From the NCBI GenBank assembly GCA_003049485.1, contig PYST01000144.1:31094-95093 (forward strand): a stretch of 64,000 bases of DNA, given 5' to 3'. Position 1 is the stretch's first letter; the number at the start of each line of letters is the position of its first letter. Made by a program: the position numbers and the translations under genes. Shown one piece after another: positions 11,401-23,051 of this stretch. Below the pieces are notes generated by a model. It saw nothing but the letters and a program-made list of their open reading frames with translations. It had not been told where the DNA came from and did not search any database. This DNA comes from Ophioceras dolichostomum (taxonomy: Eukaryota; Ascomycota; Sordariomycetes; Magnaporthales; Ophioceraceae).

Positions 11401-13393
11401 TGTTACTCTTGCTGCCGCCGCCGCCGCTGGCGGTCCACTTGCTCTTCGATGCTATCTGCATCAGCTTGCTCTTTTTGGAGATGATGCGGAACTTGGGGTC
11501 CACAAGATACACATCATAGATGTTCATGTTCTCGGGCGACTCGACGCACACGATGTAACTCTGCCGCACCAGGAACCACTTGCGGCTGTGCCTCTCGATC
11601 ACCGCCGTCGGCGTCAAGACCCGTCGGAAGTCGAGGCCCTTGGCGGACTGGATGTGCAGGAAGCACTCCTTGCCGTGGTAGCTGCCCTCGGCCGCCAGCC
11701 GCACACCCAGCGCCGAGAGCTCGAGGAAGCGACAGAGGCGGTTGCTGTCGGCCCTGAACATGAGCCAACGCACCATCTCCTGCAGGTACTTCTCGAGCAT
11801 GCGCCGCTGCCTCTCGACGTACTTCTGCCGATTTTGCAGCGCCTCGTGCATCTGCTGCGCGTCCGTCGCACCGCCGCCGCCGCCGCCGCCGCCCGACGTA
11901 CCCATGCCCATCAGGCTTGTGATGTCGGGAAGAGTGCTCAGCCGGGACCGCATCCTGCTAGGGGGCCTCCGCGGCGGCTCCTCGGCGTCGGTGTTCGCAC
12001 CCTCCGCAGCGGTGCCTTCGCCCGCCGTCCCTTCACCTGCCGTATCGTGGTCATGGTCATGGTCGTGGTCATGGTCGTGGTCGTGGTCGTGGTCATGGTC
12101 GTGGTCGTCGCCGCTAGCCTGCTCGTCGCCCTCGCCCTCGTCGATACCCCGCAGGCCGCGCACGTATGGGAACACCGAGGTCGGAAACCTAGGCTGTCTA
12201 GGACGTCCTCCGGGTATGGTGATGGAGTACTTCTCGTTGCCGAGGGCAAGCTTGTACTTCCAGTGCAGGTTTAGCACCTCTCTGATGGTGCGTTTGACCG
12301 TCCAGCTCATCCTGCTGGGGCCGCTGCCGTACTCCAGGTCGATGGTGAACAGCCAATGCCGCTCGCTGTCGCCCTCTAGCGGCATGCTGTCGCTGATCCG
12401 GATCCTGAGCTGCTCGAGCAGGACCGGGATCCGCTTGTTGCCATGCTCGTCGCGCTGGATCATACTCGCGAGCATCAAGACGGCTGGCGCGCCTGCCCGG
12501 AGCTCGGCCATCAGCTCGGCAGACTTGAGGTAGTCGAACTGATCGTTCTTCTTCTGCCGCAGCAGCTTGTAGGTCTTCTTGAGCTGGCCCCATTTCCGAG
12601 CACCGTACGTCGACGCCCGGTCGGTGCCGAAGATTGGGCGTCGAGGAGTGACACCCTCTCCGCCGTCAGACCCCCCGCCGCCACCGCCGCCGCCGAAGAC
12701 AGTCATTCGCCTGATGTGTCCAAGGCGCTTGCCGGCCCCAGACGGGCTCTCTGGCTCGTCACCGCCGCCGTCGTGCCCCTGCCCCCGGGATATCCATGAC
12801 GAGCCTCGCAGCCATCCGGTCTGGCTGGCTCGGTCGCGACCTTCGCCTTCCGACATGACACCTCGATCGGGGGAGTCCGGCATGGTTGCTCGCCTATGTA
12901 GGATCTTAAGCCGTTTGGGTATTATGGGCGAGTCTGGGTCACCGCCAGGCCCGGCAGGCCCGTTTCGTGGGGTCCCAGGGCTCGACGAAGGTTGTAGTTT
13001 CGGTCGCCGTATCCTCCTGCGCTTCTTCTTTGGCTTCGCTGCCGCATCTTCAGCCGTTTCTTCGTCTGCTGTTTCCTCTACATCGGCATCGCTACCCTCT
13101 TCGTTGAGAGCACCCAGGACTCGGGTTCCTCGCGGTACGGTCGGCGTGTTGGGCGTCGAGTGCGAACGAAAGTGTCCACGTATTTTGGAGGCCTCGTCTC
13201 GAAGGTCCAGCGGCGCCAGTGTCGAGGGAACAGCCAAGGTCGGGGGGCGTACTTTTGGTGAGATGGGCGAACCGATGGTCAACGGCGATGGCGCTCGGGG
13301 TGCAGTCGCTGCAGTGGCCGCCATGGTTGTAGCACAGAATGCAGTCTGCCCAGACTCGGGACTTGGTGACCAAACTTGGTGACGCTGCGACAC
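7189..13393 (-). CDS. PLD1: Phospholipase D1 (PX-PH-PLD, Spo14 type), 2037 aa
   Basis: Exon 1 is 13393-7287. A proposed 7-nt exon 2 is 7195-7189. Domains: a disordered N-terminus (1-300) with a poly-Gly run; PX about 315-420; an Asp-His tract about 430-449; PH about 565-650; HKD motif 1 about 885-895 (HHEKICVVDH, then FVGGIDLCFGRWD); HKD motif 2 about 1192-1204 (YIHAKIIIVDD, then GSANINERSM). A long Gln/Ser/Pro/Asn-rich region follows, before a conserved-looking C-terminal end (QLDQVMSKPEAEELL ... DWLSVEETNG). It hydrolyses phosphatidylcholine to phosphatidic acid at membranes and acts in secretion and sporulation in yeast. It is larger than yeast Spo14 because of the low-complexity insertions. 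Start: the ATG at 13324 (MAATAATAP) is an alternative to 13393. Confidence 0.95.
7196..7286 (-). other. Predicted intron splitting the PLD1 stop codon
   Basis: On the minus strand, GTGAGT begins at the third base of the TAG that ends the long frame. A perfect TACTAAC branch site lies at 7220-7214, and CACAG ends at 7196, 18 nt further. Splicing gives ATC-TAC-AAC-TGA, adding Tyr-Asn before the stop. The intron is 91 nt. Confidence 0.75.
12047..12106 (-). repeat. Hexanucleotide tract encoding (Asp-His)10 in PLD1
   Basis: Ten uninterrupted GTGGTC/ATGGTC units (plus strand) encode alternating Asp-His between the PX and PH domains of PLD1. The third-base C/T mix in the His codons shows it is not a pure microsatellite. 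Confidence 0.9.
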
Positions 13394-14772
13394 TGCAACG
13401 CTGCAACGCTACGTGCTTCTTTCTTCCCTTCCTCCTTGTGTTTATAACGAGCAAAATCTCAAGTACGGACACTCCGATTTCTTCGCGGGCATGTTGCGCG
13501 AACTTAATCCTTCGAAAGGAGACGAGTGAGAAACGGCTCGGTGCGCTCGGGCTAGCAGTGCTGCAGGGTTACACAGCGGTCTAAGTTGGTTCCTGTCAAA
13601 CGCATCCTCCTGGTGTGTGAATATGTGCTGCCTCCCCCCTTTCAATCTTAGGCCTGTGAGGCAAAGAAATACATACGAACCTTTCTTCGAAGCTTCAATC
13701 CCACGTGAAGCAAGGACAGGCCACAATTCAAACAAAGAATATGTCAGGAGAAGAGGACGATGTCTCGGGTGAAGGTTGCGCCGCCTTACCGTACTTGGCT
13801 AGCAGCTAGGCTGAAGCAACCCTGCGCTGAAAGTCCTACTACAAACGCAGTCGACAGCAGCGGCGGACTTGGCTCGCAATGTTGGTTGATGATTAACTGC
13901 AAATCATCTTCTGGGAGAAAGCTCAAAAGATGGGATTTGTAGCAGGCCCCTTTTCCATCCTCGAGTCGACAATGAATACAAGTACTAGCGTGCGGTCCCT
14001 TGCGCATTGCCACAACGTCGTCGACGGAGTCCTGGCGGAACCTTGCTGGGCTGGCGGATCACTTCAGTGTTTCGGTCGTGCGTTGTACCTCTGCTACAGT
14101 TCCATTGAGCTGGGGACTTCGGTTGACACGAGAGCGGGAGCAGGGGGGGCAATTCGGAAACAAAATTGGGGGCTAATAATGATGTCAATTCCCCGGTCGC
14201 AATCTGCATCGGGCTTGGCTGAGGAGGAATTGAACTCTGTCGAAACTGGAAAACCTCCGGCAGGCAAGAACAGCCTAGAGGTACGGAGCACGACTAGCAC
14301 GACCTATGATATGAAGAGAGCCCGACCTAAGGGTGCACGAGCTGGACCCGAGCTAAGGACAAACCTTGGAAGTTATCCTGGAAAGTGCGCGTGGTTAGCG
14401 TCAAGTCCTCACTAGCATGGTGAGGTCGGACCCATTCCGTATCATCAGCACCTGGAATTTTAATTGCTGTGCAAGGGCGAACGGTCGGAAAGGCCATTGC
14501 TCGTACTCTAAATGAGCTCAGCGCTGAGATTACTGCGTCTGTTCTCGATCGGGAATATGTATTTCCATCCATGATGGCTGGTAGTTGGTGAGTTGGTGAG
14601 CCTACAGGATTCGGGTGAAAGCTTGCTCTGGTTGGTGGTCAATGTGGTGGATGGAGGGGTCAACCACCATCGCGTGTCGAACCAACGCGTCTCAATTCTG
14701 AGCCTCACACCCAACTTCAACTCCAACTAGCCAAACCAAACCTCAGCACCACGCACGGCCAGACGACCAAGC
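13394..14772. other. Divergent intergenic region PLD1/gamma-tubulin
   Basis: No gene was seen. It presumably carries both promoters; the open frames are short and without motifs. Confidence 0.6.
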
Positions 14773-16790
14773 ATGCCCAGGTGAATAATTTAGTTGATTG
14801 CCCATTCCCGAACATTCTAGATCCCGAAAGCGAGCTAAAGCTAACCTGCCCGCCGCTATACAGAGAAATAATCACCATACAAGCCGGTCAATGCGGCAAC
14901 AGCAGTACGTCTTGCCTGCGCCGCGATCCGTGGCCGCCCAACGGATGATTAAATTCATGCGCGCTCTCCCGCAGCAGGACCAGAACACCCAGGAACCAGA
15001 TCGAGCGCGGATGCTGACCCGATGCAATTCGTCCAGTTGGAAGCCAGTTTTGGCAGCAGCTTTGCCAGGAGCACGGCATTAATCAGGATGGCAACCTCGA
15101 GGACTTTGCGACAGAGGGCGGCGACCGGAAGGATGTGTTCTACTACCAGAGCGACGACACAAGATACATCCCTCGAGCCATCCTGATCGACTTGGAGCCT
15201 AGAGTGCGTCGCCGCATCATCGTCCGGCCCTTCCCCTTCATCAGGTCCGCTAAACTCCAAGGAATACATATACTGAGAGCCATGGAGGGGGAAACCCCTT
15301 GTGCAGGTCATCAACGGCATCCAAACAGGCCCGTACAAGAATATCTACAACCCAGAGAACTTCTACGTAGGGAAAAACGGTGCCGGCGCAGCCAACAACT
15401 GGGGTGATGGCTACCAGACTGGGGAGTCCGTCCACGAGGATATCATGGAGATGATCGATCGAGAAGCGGATGGGAGTGACTCTCTAGAGGTACGCAGGGC
15501 CGTCCGAACAACGTTCTCCACCCACGCTTTCTGCTTCGGGCCCAGACCCTCCAACTCACACGATATCTCGTTGGTCTTTCCCAGGGCTTCATGATGCTAC
15601 ACTCGATAGCCGGCGGTACTGGATCGGGGTTGGGGTCGTTTTTACTCGAGAGGTTAAACGACAGGTTCCCCAAGAAGATCATCCAGACATATTCCGTGTT
15701 CCCCGACACGACAAACGCCGGGGACGTTGTCGTCCACCCATACAACAGCGTGCTCGCCATGCGGAGGCTAACGGAGAACGCGGACTCGGTCGTGGTCCTC
15801 GATAACGGCGCGTTATCACACATCGCAGCCGACAGGCTACACGTGCAGGAGCCTTCGTTCCAACAGACGAATCAGCTGGTATGTTCCCCCCCGGCACGCC
15901 CCCTTTGAGCACCCAACCCACCTTGCTATGAGTTCGTTTGTCCAGCCGGCAGCTCTGACTCCCACATCGCCCAGGTCTCAACCGTCATGTCCGCAAGCAC
16001 AACAACCCTTCGGTACCCAGGATACATGCACAACGACCTAGTCAGCATTCTGGCCTCGCTGATCCCCACCCCTCGATGCCACTTCCTCATGACGTCCTAC
16101 ACTCCCTTCACGGGCGACCAGGTCGAGCAGGCAAAGACGGTCCGGAAGACGACGGTGCTGGACGTCATGCGCCGGCTGCTGCAGCCTAAGAACCGCATGG
16201 TCTCCACCGTCCCCGGGAAGAAGAGCTGCTACATCTCCATCCTCAACGTCATCCAAGGCGAGGTCGACCCGACCGACGTGCACAAGAGCCTCCTGCGCAT
16301 CCGCGAGAGGAGGCTGGCCACCTTCATACCCTGGGGCCCCGCCAGCATCCAGGTCGCCCTGACCAAGAGGAGCCCCTACATCCCCATGAGCCACCGCGTC
16401 AGCGGCCTCATGCTGGCTAACCACACCAGCATTGCTACGGTAAGTCAAGAAAAAGTCACCCGGGCAATTCTACTTCAGCCATCAACATCAGTTCTCCCCT
16501 CATGCGACAGGGGAGGGAAACAGTCAGCTGACAATGTGATTTGTTCCTTTTTCCAGCTCTTCAAGCGGATCGTCAAGCAGTTCGACGGCATGCGGAAGCG
16601 GAACGCCTTCGTGGAGGGGTACAAGAAGACGGCGCCCTTCTCGGAGAACCTCAACGAGTTCGACGAGTCTCGGCAGGTGGTTAGCGACCTGATCGCCGAG
16701 TATGAAGCGGCGGAGGACGCGAACTACCTCAACGCCAACGCGGGAGAGCCGGCCACTTCGGCTGAGATGGACAAGAGGATGATGGGATGA
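14773..16790 (+). CDS. Gamma-tubulin
   Basis: There are seven exons: 14773-14780, 14864-14904, 15037-15203, 15307-15489, 15585-15878, 15975-16439 and 16557-16790 (463 aa). The first coding exon is only 8 nt (ATG CCC AG). Spliced, the protein starts MPREIITIQAGQCGN and reads on through QFWQQLCQEHGI, the tubulin GTP signature GGTGSGLGSFLLERL, VFPDTTNAGDVVVHPYN and RYPGYMHNDLVSI, which are gamma- rather than beta-tubulin features. It nucleates microtubules at spindle pole bodies within the gamma-tubulin complex. Donors and acceptors are canonical GT-AG. A poly-G tract (16847-16857) lies in the 3' UTR. The acidic tail is short and the C-terminus ends AEMDKRMMG. The fungal gene is often named mipA or TUB4. 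Confidence 0.97.
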
Positions 16791-19064
16791 AGTTGAAGAT
16801 TAGTATTTGGAGCCCCTTTTTTTTGAACGGCGTCTATGTTGTATTAGGGGGGGGGGGCCATTGTATGGTTGCACGGGTTTCGTGTTTGTTCTGCTGGTAG
16901 GGGGTATACCAGGTGTGCAACTGGTGCGAATACATTCCTCAATTCTCTTGATTTCGTTACCTTCTTTCATGCGGTGAAAACCTGAGCATTGTCGATCGGC
17001 GGGGGAGATATTGAATCTTCTCGCCACTCTCTTTCGAGCAGCTCAGGACTGTGTTGGCCGCACATGGAGGCCGGGAGGCTAGCTTGCCGTACGGAACGGG
17101 CAAGACTGACGATTCCAGAATGCCAGAAGATGCCCTGGGGAGCCAACCGACGTCAATCTGGCGATGTTCGATTTGAAAAGGATCGTTGATATCAGCCACC
17201 CACCTCCGCGGATGGCCGAACGGTACATAAAGATGACATCCGTTGACATTCTCGAGCTATTTCGTAGGCAGGTATTTATCATACATCTGCAATCTAGCCG
17301 GTACCTTTTCTAAGTTTGTGTTCCTTCCCCCGCTTTTCAGACCTCGCTCTTGCGAACCTTTCAAGCTAGCAGTCCTCGCCAAAAACTGTCAGGACGACGA
17401 AAGAGCATCCACGTTCGTGTGGTCCTCCCACAACAGACAAGACACCGTCCCGATGCTCACACTTTATAAGCTGAAGACAGACAGACCTTACGAGCAAATA
17501 GGGCCATCAAAGCGAAAATGGGCGAATCCAAGCGGGACCAGATCAACAAGACCTAGGCGAACCTGCCTTTGCTAGAGCAGCCGCCCGTCGCCCCTGACCG
17601 GCAGTCCGCGGACGTAGGGAAGGTCAACGTTGGGTTCGGGAGGGTGGAGACGGACATCTCCACAGACGACAGGTCGTCGACTGGGCTGCGAGAGTCAGCT
17701 TCCGTGTTGGGATGGTGGTGACGAGGTGACTGGCCGTCCGCATGCGCACCTGACACAGACCCCTGATCCCAGAAACGGAAGAATTCACCACTCTTCCTTC
17801 GATAATGCGTAATCTCGAAAACGACGATTCCCCTTGCACCGAAGGAAGCCAGTGGCACTCCACAGGCTGCGAAAGTGAGAACGCTGCCAAGATGGGCATC
17901 TTCACGTCGACGGCCACCACGGCGTTGGCGTTGGCGTGTCTCTGCTCCTGTTCCTTCCTCAGTACAAAGCCACAAATCTTCTACACAAGGCATCACTAGG
18001 TACCTACAGGTACCTAGATGGGTCTCTTTCCAATACCTAGGTCTGCTTTCGTGGCTTTGACATCCATCGCGATCCAACGCCCAAGTGACGAGGGCTCTCT
18101 CATAGGGCGATGCCTGCGCTCCTAGAAATAGGACCACAGACATCGTTTTATGGACGGAATTTCTGGTACACTTCCTCTCTTTGGATTTGGGTAAGGTTCT
18201 AGGTTCCTGCCTATACTGTGGCCAGTGCTGCATGAGAGTTTGAATATTCTCGTTTTCAGGATTATGGCATCGTGAATAGGCGCGAGTCACCGAGCCGAAA
18301 CGAGCACGTATTGGTAGGCCTGGCACCGCTGCTGAAGCTGCTGATAAGCACCTCTATCCTAGGACCTCAAGCTTCCATTCCACAAGTCATTCCACATTGC
18401 CCATCCGGATCTACGTCATCGGCGAGACGGGAGTCGAGTGTCCCCCTGCCAACCAATTGTTTGATTTCGAGAGACAAGTGTTCGACGTCGAGAGCACCAA
18501 GTACGTACCTCTGGCAGATACACCGTACAGCCCACTGGCATTTGGAGTTTGATTTCGTCTATCTGGATTTCTTGTCAGGCACCTAGCAGCTGGAGTTGTC
18601 CGGGCTACTAATTCAAGCGAGTGGCACTTGCCGTTGAAAGTGTGCACTTGCTAATTGTTCAGCTAAACAAATGATCGCGACTTCCTCAAGGACGCGGCAC
18701 CAGTGAGTCCTTCCTTTTCGATCATATTCCACAGCCCGCACCCAACAACATTCACTCCGGAACAACTCGAATTCAAAAGTGCGGAACACAACAACAACAA
18801 CAACAAAACCTCGTAGTGCTTCCAAGCCAAAACACACAACCCACAACCTCGACACCCTCTCCTACCTCCTCTTCACTTCACATCTCTCCTACCCTCTGAA
18901 TTTCTTCGGCTCGCACCTAGGAAAGCTCACGGAAAAGAGAGAAACCTCTAGTTTTTTCTCGAGAGTCAATACTCAGAACTGTGCGCGGCGCACTCTGGCA
19001 CACTACCATTTTCGCAGCCACGCGCTCCCGTCAAAGTCAGGTCTCTAGCATCGACCCGGCCAAG
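16791..19064. other. Intergenic, no gene seen (2.3 kb)
   Basis: Contents are a G11 run (16847-16857) and a CTAGGTACCTACAGGTACCTAG cluster at about 17997-18018. A minus-strand open frame at 17553-18326 lacks any recognisable domain and has random-looking composition. The last 400 bp are CT/AC-rich and are the likely leader of the next gene. Confidence 0.55.
17997..18018. repeat. CTAGGTACCT-type intergenic motif, tandem and inverted
   Basis: Two copies of the self-complementary core CTAGGTAC/GTACCTAG flank a 6-bp spacer. Related cores recur in other intergenic regions of the window (for example 25243-25295, 40993-41002, 61886-61914). Confidence 0.6.
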
Positions 19065-22000
19065 ATGGCGTCTCAAATCAATGAGGATGAAGTCCGCGCG
19101 GCGATGATGGTAAGCCAATAAACCTCTTCCTGCTCAGCATGGCAGATGTGATACTCGACTTAGTCCCACCAGCACTTCACGAGGCTGCCACACAATGAAA
19201 ATAGACGAGAGACTGCTAACACCTCAGCTGATAGCTCGAGCTCGGCAACCGTCGCTTGGATACCTTGCCTATGGAAGATGGCGAGAGACGGGGACGAGGA
19301 GGAGCAATTGGCGGTGGATACGGCGCCGTCTTTCGAGGCAGTCAGGGCGTTCCTCGCTCAAACACGGTTGATCTCAACGCGACGTGGTCAAGTAAGTTCA
19401 TTTCTCTAGAAAATGAAAAAGAATCATGCTTCACCTCACTTGCGACAGTAAGTGCTCCGATCATCTAACTCTTTGATATTTCTTTTCCTTAGACGCAATT
19501 GCCGAGGGCGTCTTCGATGACGACGATGCCGAGGGCGTGAAAGATCTGGAGAACTTTGGCGATGGCCGTCTCCACGCGCAGCGCACCCCGGACAGTGGTC
19601 CTGCTCGCAGGATGATGCACTCAGGGCCAGTCAGACCGTCTGCGTTTCTGCCTGGCCAGAGACCTCCTCCGAAGGCCTCCCCTCTCGGGATCGCCCTTGA
19701 TCTCAACATGCCGATCAGGCAGTTCGATCCTGGCTACGTACCGGGAAGCAACGCTCAGCCTCCACGTGGGCCGAGGCCCGATGGGACAAACTCTTCCACG
19801 TCGGTGAATCAGGGTCGCCTTATGTCGACGCCCAACGGAACACCCGGCCAGCCCGCCGCTAGACCGGTTCCACGGCCGCTGCGGCCTGCTGCTCCTGACA
19901 GTAGCTACAAGCTCACCACGACGTCAAAGCTGTCTCAGTCTGCGGCTACGCTGAAGACAGAGACTGCTCTAGCCGTGACGCCGGAGGGAGACATTCTCTA
20001 CAAGGACGCTGTGCAGCTGTATCAGGCCATCGAGCCGAACCTTGTCTCGGCCTGGGTCTTCTGGTGCATTCCACCGGACAGTGGTGACGCCAAGGAGCCC
20101 GCGCTGCTCATCTTCGTCGGCGAGGCGAAGCGTCACCAATTCCCGCTCTCGGAGTGGAAGGACTACTTCGACGGTAGCGAGGGTTACAACATTCGGTTCA
20201 AGACGCAGAGTGGAGGCGTGATCACCGTGAACATAATCTTCGCGAGCCAGGCCGCAGCTGTTGCTTTCTTCGCGGCCTACAACAAGGCGGACAAGGAATT
20301 CCGCGCGCGAAAGGCAGCTCCCCCAGCGGTGGCACCTCCGCCTGTCCAAGCCAAGCCTGTGGAGGCGCATGTCCCGGCCAAGAAGCAAGAGACGGCCCCT
20401 CCAGCCAAAACGACGGAAACCATTGCTCCCTCTGCTCCGTCTCAGGCTCCCAAGCCAGCTGCGACTCCTGCCACAGTTGCACCTCCAAACCTGGGCGCCG
20501 CTCCCAGCAAAGGTCCCGCTCCGGTTCCAGGCGGCGTCGCTCCTCCGAACCAGGGAACAAACCCCAGCAAGGCCACAGCCCCGAGTATCTCCGCTCCATT
20601 GAACAAAGCACCATCTCTGGCCCAAACGTCGGCAGCTGCGGCTGCGGGTAGGGATAGTCATATTCACCGGCCTTTTCAGGTTGCTGGCGGTGGACCAGCC
20701 ACGTCTGTTGTCCAGACTAAACAACCTTCTGCACCCGCTGCACCTGTCGCGTCAGCCCCGGTGCTGCGTCTGGATCTGGTCGGAACAGAGGAAGAGACTC
20801 TGAGCGACACCGATGACGAGGACACGAGTTCGGCTAGCGTCTTTGACTACTGCCAGGACATCATCCACCTCTCCGGACAGCTTATGCGGCGGGCATCCCG
20901 GAAGTCTGCCGAAGTCCCTACGGACTTCCAGAAGCGTCTGGTGAAAGAGCTGTCCAGAGAGCTCTGGGGTGTCGGGGAGGTGCGCGCTAAGCATGTCGGC
21001 AATGCCCTTCTCACATTCGTTGATACCGCGGTCCGCAAAAACGGCCCAGTTTACTCCATCAGGGAGCTGAACGGCCTCAGGAACAACGCCGGGCCGCCGC
21101 CCGAGTGGCTGCCTGAGATCCGCTCTCTGGTGGCCTCGGATGCAGTGCGCAGGGGCGATCCGGCGTACATGCAGGAGCAGATCCAGCGCATCGCCAATCA
21201 GATTCCCAAGGTATACACGGACGGCTCACCAGCGGATCCAGAGCCGGTGGCTACTGCGCCCGCCAAAATAGATCCGCCGTCGACTCAGCAGCAGCATTCT
21301 GCTCCATCGCAGCCTGCTGTCTCTGGGTCGCCTCAGGTGACGAACCGGAGTGTCACGTCCGCCCGGCCGTCTCAGCCCGAGGCGCAGTCCCAGGCTGAGG
21401 CCCCTGCCAAGCCGAATGTGCAATTCAGGGCTGAGCCATCAACAGATTGCGTCAAGCCTGAGGTTCCTGCCCGTGTCGACGCACCGAGGCCCGATTCCAA
21501 GCCCGGGATGCCCACTCGATCTGAGCTGCCCGCTCGATCTGAGCCGCGGAAGGTCTCAACTGAGCTGGAGGCCCCAATCGCTAAGCGAGCTGAGGGTAAC
21601 TGGGCTGCTAGACTCCAGAACATCATCTCCCCGAAGGCTGCGGTAGCCACCCACGTTCAGCCATCGAAGACACCTGCCGCTCGGCAGCAGACCCCAATCA
21701 CAAGCCAGCCAAAGCCCCTTAGTGCGGTCCCAACCAAGCGAGAGGCCTCGACCCAGATTGAGCCGCCGAAGGCCATTGCCAAGCCCGAGGTATCGCCCAC
21801 TGCCGAGCCGTCGAAGCTACCTTCCACTCAGCAGCACGCCCCGACCGCAAGCCAGCCAAAGCCTACCAGTGTGGTCACAACCAAGCCGCAGATCTCGACC
21901 CAGATTGAGACGCCAAAGAGCAATGTCAAGCCGGAGGCACTGACCCCTGCCGAGCCGTTCAACGTCCCCGCTCGACGGGAAGCTCCAGTCTCCATCCCGC

Positions 22001-22446
22001 CCACGCCAGCGACATCCCTTCCGAGCGAGTCGTCCCCCAACATGGTTCCGAGCCAACCGGTTAAGCCTAAGGGACTAGGAAGCTCCCGGTGGGCCACCCC
22101 GCAGTCTGCCACGCACTCCTCAGCGCCGTTCACAGGAATCAAGGTTTGTGACTCCGCCACTAATACCATTACCATCACTTCCTCCTCTTCCTCCTCCTTG
22201 GGTACCCCGACGATGCTGATGACACACGCCGAGGCAAGCCAGAGCCCACAGCAGCTCAGGAGCAGCAGCAGCGGCAGCATCAGCAGCAAGGTTGTTGTTG
22301 TTGCTGAGGATCTCAACAGCTCGGACGGGTCTAACAGCAGTCTGAATGTCAGGTTCCGCGCACTCTCGATTCGGCCGCGAAGTGATCCGAGAGATATCAA
22401 CGCCGCCCCTCCGCAGCGCACTCCGGCGAGATCATCTGTGCTCTGA
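19065..22446 (+). CDS. Conserved-looking fungal hypothetical protein, proline-rich, 1051 aa
   Basis: Exons are 19065-19109, 19235-19391 and 19493-22446; the spliced length is divisible by three. I do not recognise the family. Visible parts: a short N-terminal helix (MASQINEDEVRAAMM); an acidic patch (FDDDDAEG); one globular stretch about 210-320 with regular hydrophobic periodicity (VSAWVFWCIPP ... NIRFKTQSGGVITVNIIFAS); a long Ala/Pro/Lys linker; a second helical stretch about 500-640 (DYCQDIIHLSGQLMRR ... RELWGVGEVRAKHVGNAL); then a Pro/Thr/Glu-rich C-terminal third carrying a 49-residue tandem duplication, and a Ser-rich tail. There is no signal peptide or membrane segment. It may be a scaffold or regulator with two folded domains, but that is inference. 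Confidence 0.8.
21655..21995 (+). repeat. 147-bp (49-codon) tandem duplication in the proline-rich protein
   Basis: The block starting near 21701 (AAGCCAGCCAAAGCC) recurs in frame near 21848, a period of about 147 bp. The peptide blocks QPKPLSAVPTKREASTQIE and QPKPTSVVTTKPQISTQIE correspond. The copies have diverged at many bases, so the duplication is not recent. Confidence 0.8.
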
Positions 22447-23051
22447 GCCCGGCCGCACGGGGTCATAGTCACTTCGGAGAGATCCTAACGGCTGCCTCGG
22501 CAATTTTTGTCATGTATAAATATTTGTTTTCTTTAAGTACCACATGTCTATGTGAAGTTGGAAGGAGCCTGGAGTTGGGGCGGTGCGTGTGCAAGAGGAG
22601 TTTGCCTGATCGATTCGCACACCTTCTTGGTAGGAGACCAGGAGCAGAAATAATAGGAGGGAGGTCGGTCGGTCGGCCTCTGGATGGTGGTAGGTCGGGG
22701 AAGATGGGCTAGTCCGGCGATTATGAGTTTTGCTCTTTTTTTATCATGCGATGGATTTTCGGAACACCTAACTCGCGTCTTTCCCCCTGCCAAGTGGCGG
22801 GAGTGAGGACGTAGTGGGAGGGTGTTTGTTGAGCGTCAAGTGAATGAGCGGGAGGCGGAAACGAGAATTATAGAAACCTGAGGTATGAGGGACAGGGGAT
22901 TTTGACGACAGCGCACATTAGGTAGTTCACGTTCGCTTTGTAGGTAGCTAGTTAGTCTATGCCGAATTTCGAGATGCGTGCTTCTTGGCTGTAAAAGAAA
23001 AACAAACAGCATTCTTCTCATCTGGTCTGTCTGCCCTGTTTCACATCTCAC
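22447..23051. other. Convergent 3' region, no gene seen
   Basis: This lies between the stop codons of the proline-rich protein and the YFH7-like kinase. No coding signal was seen. Confidence 0.6.

Noticed and set aside
17553..18326. 257-codon open frame on the minus strand
   Set aside because: No domain or motif, random-looking composition, and no continuing exons found.
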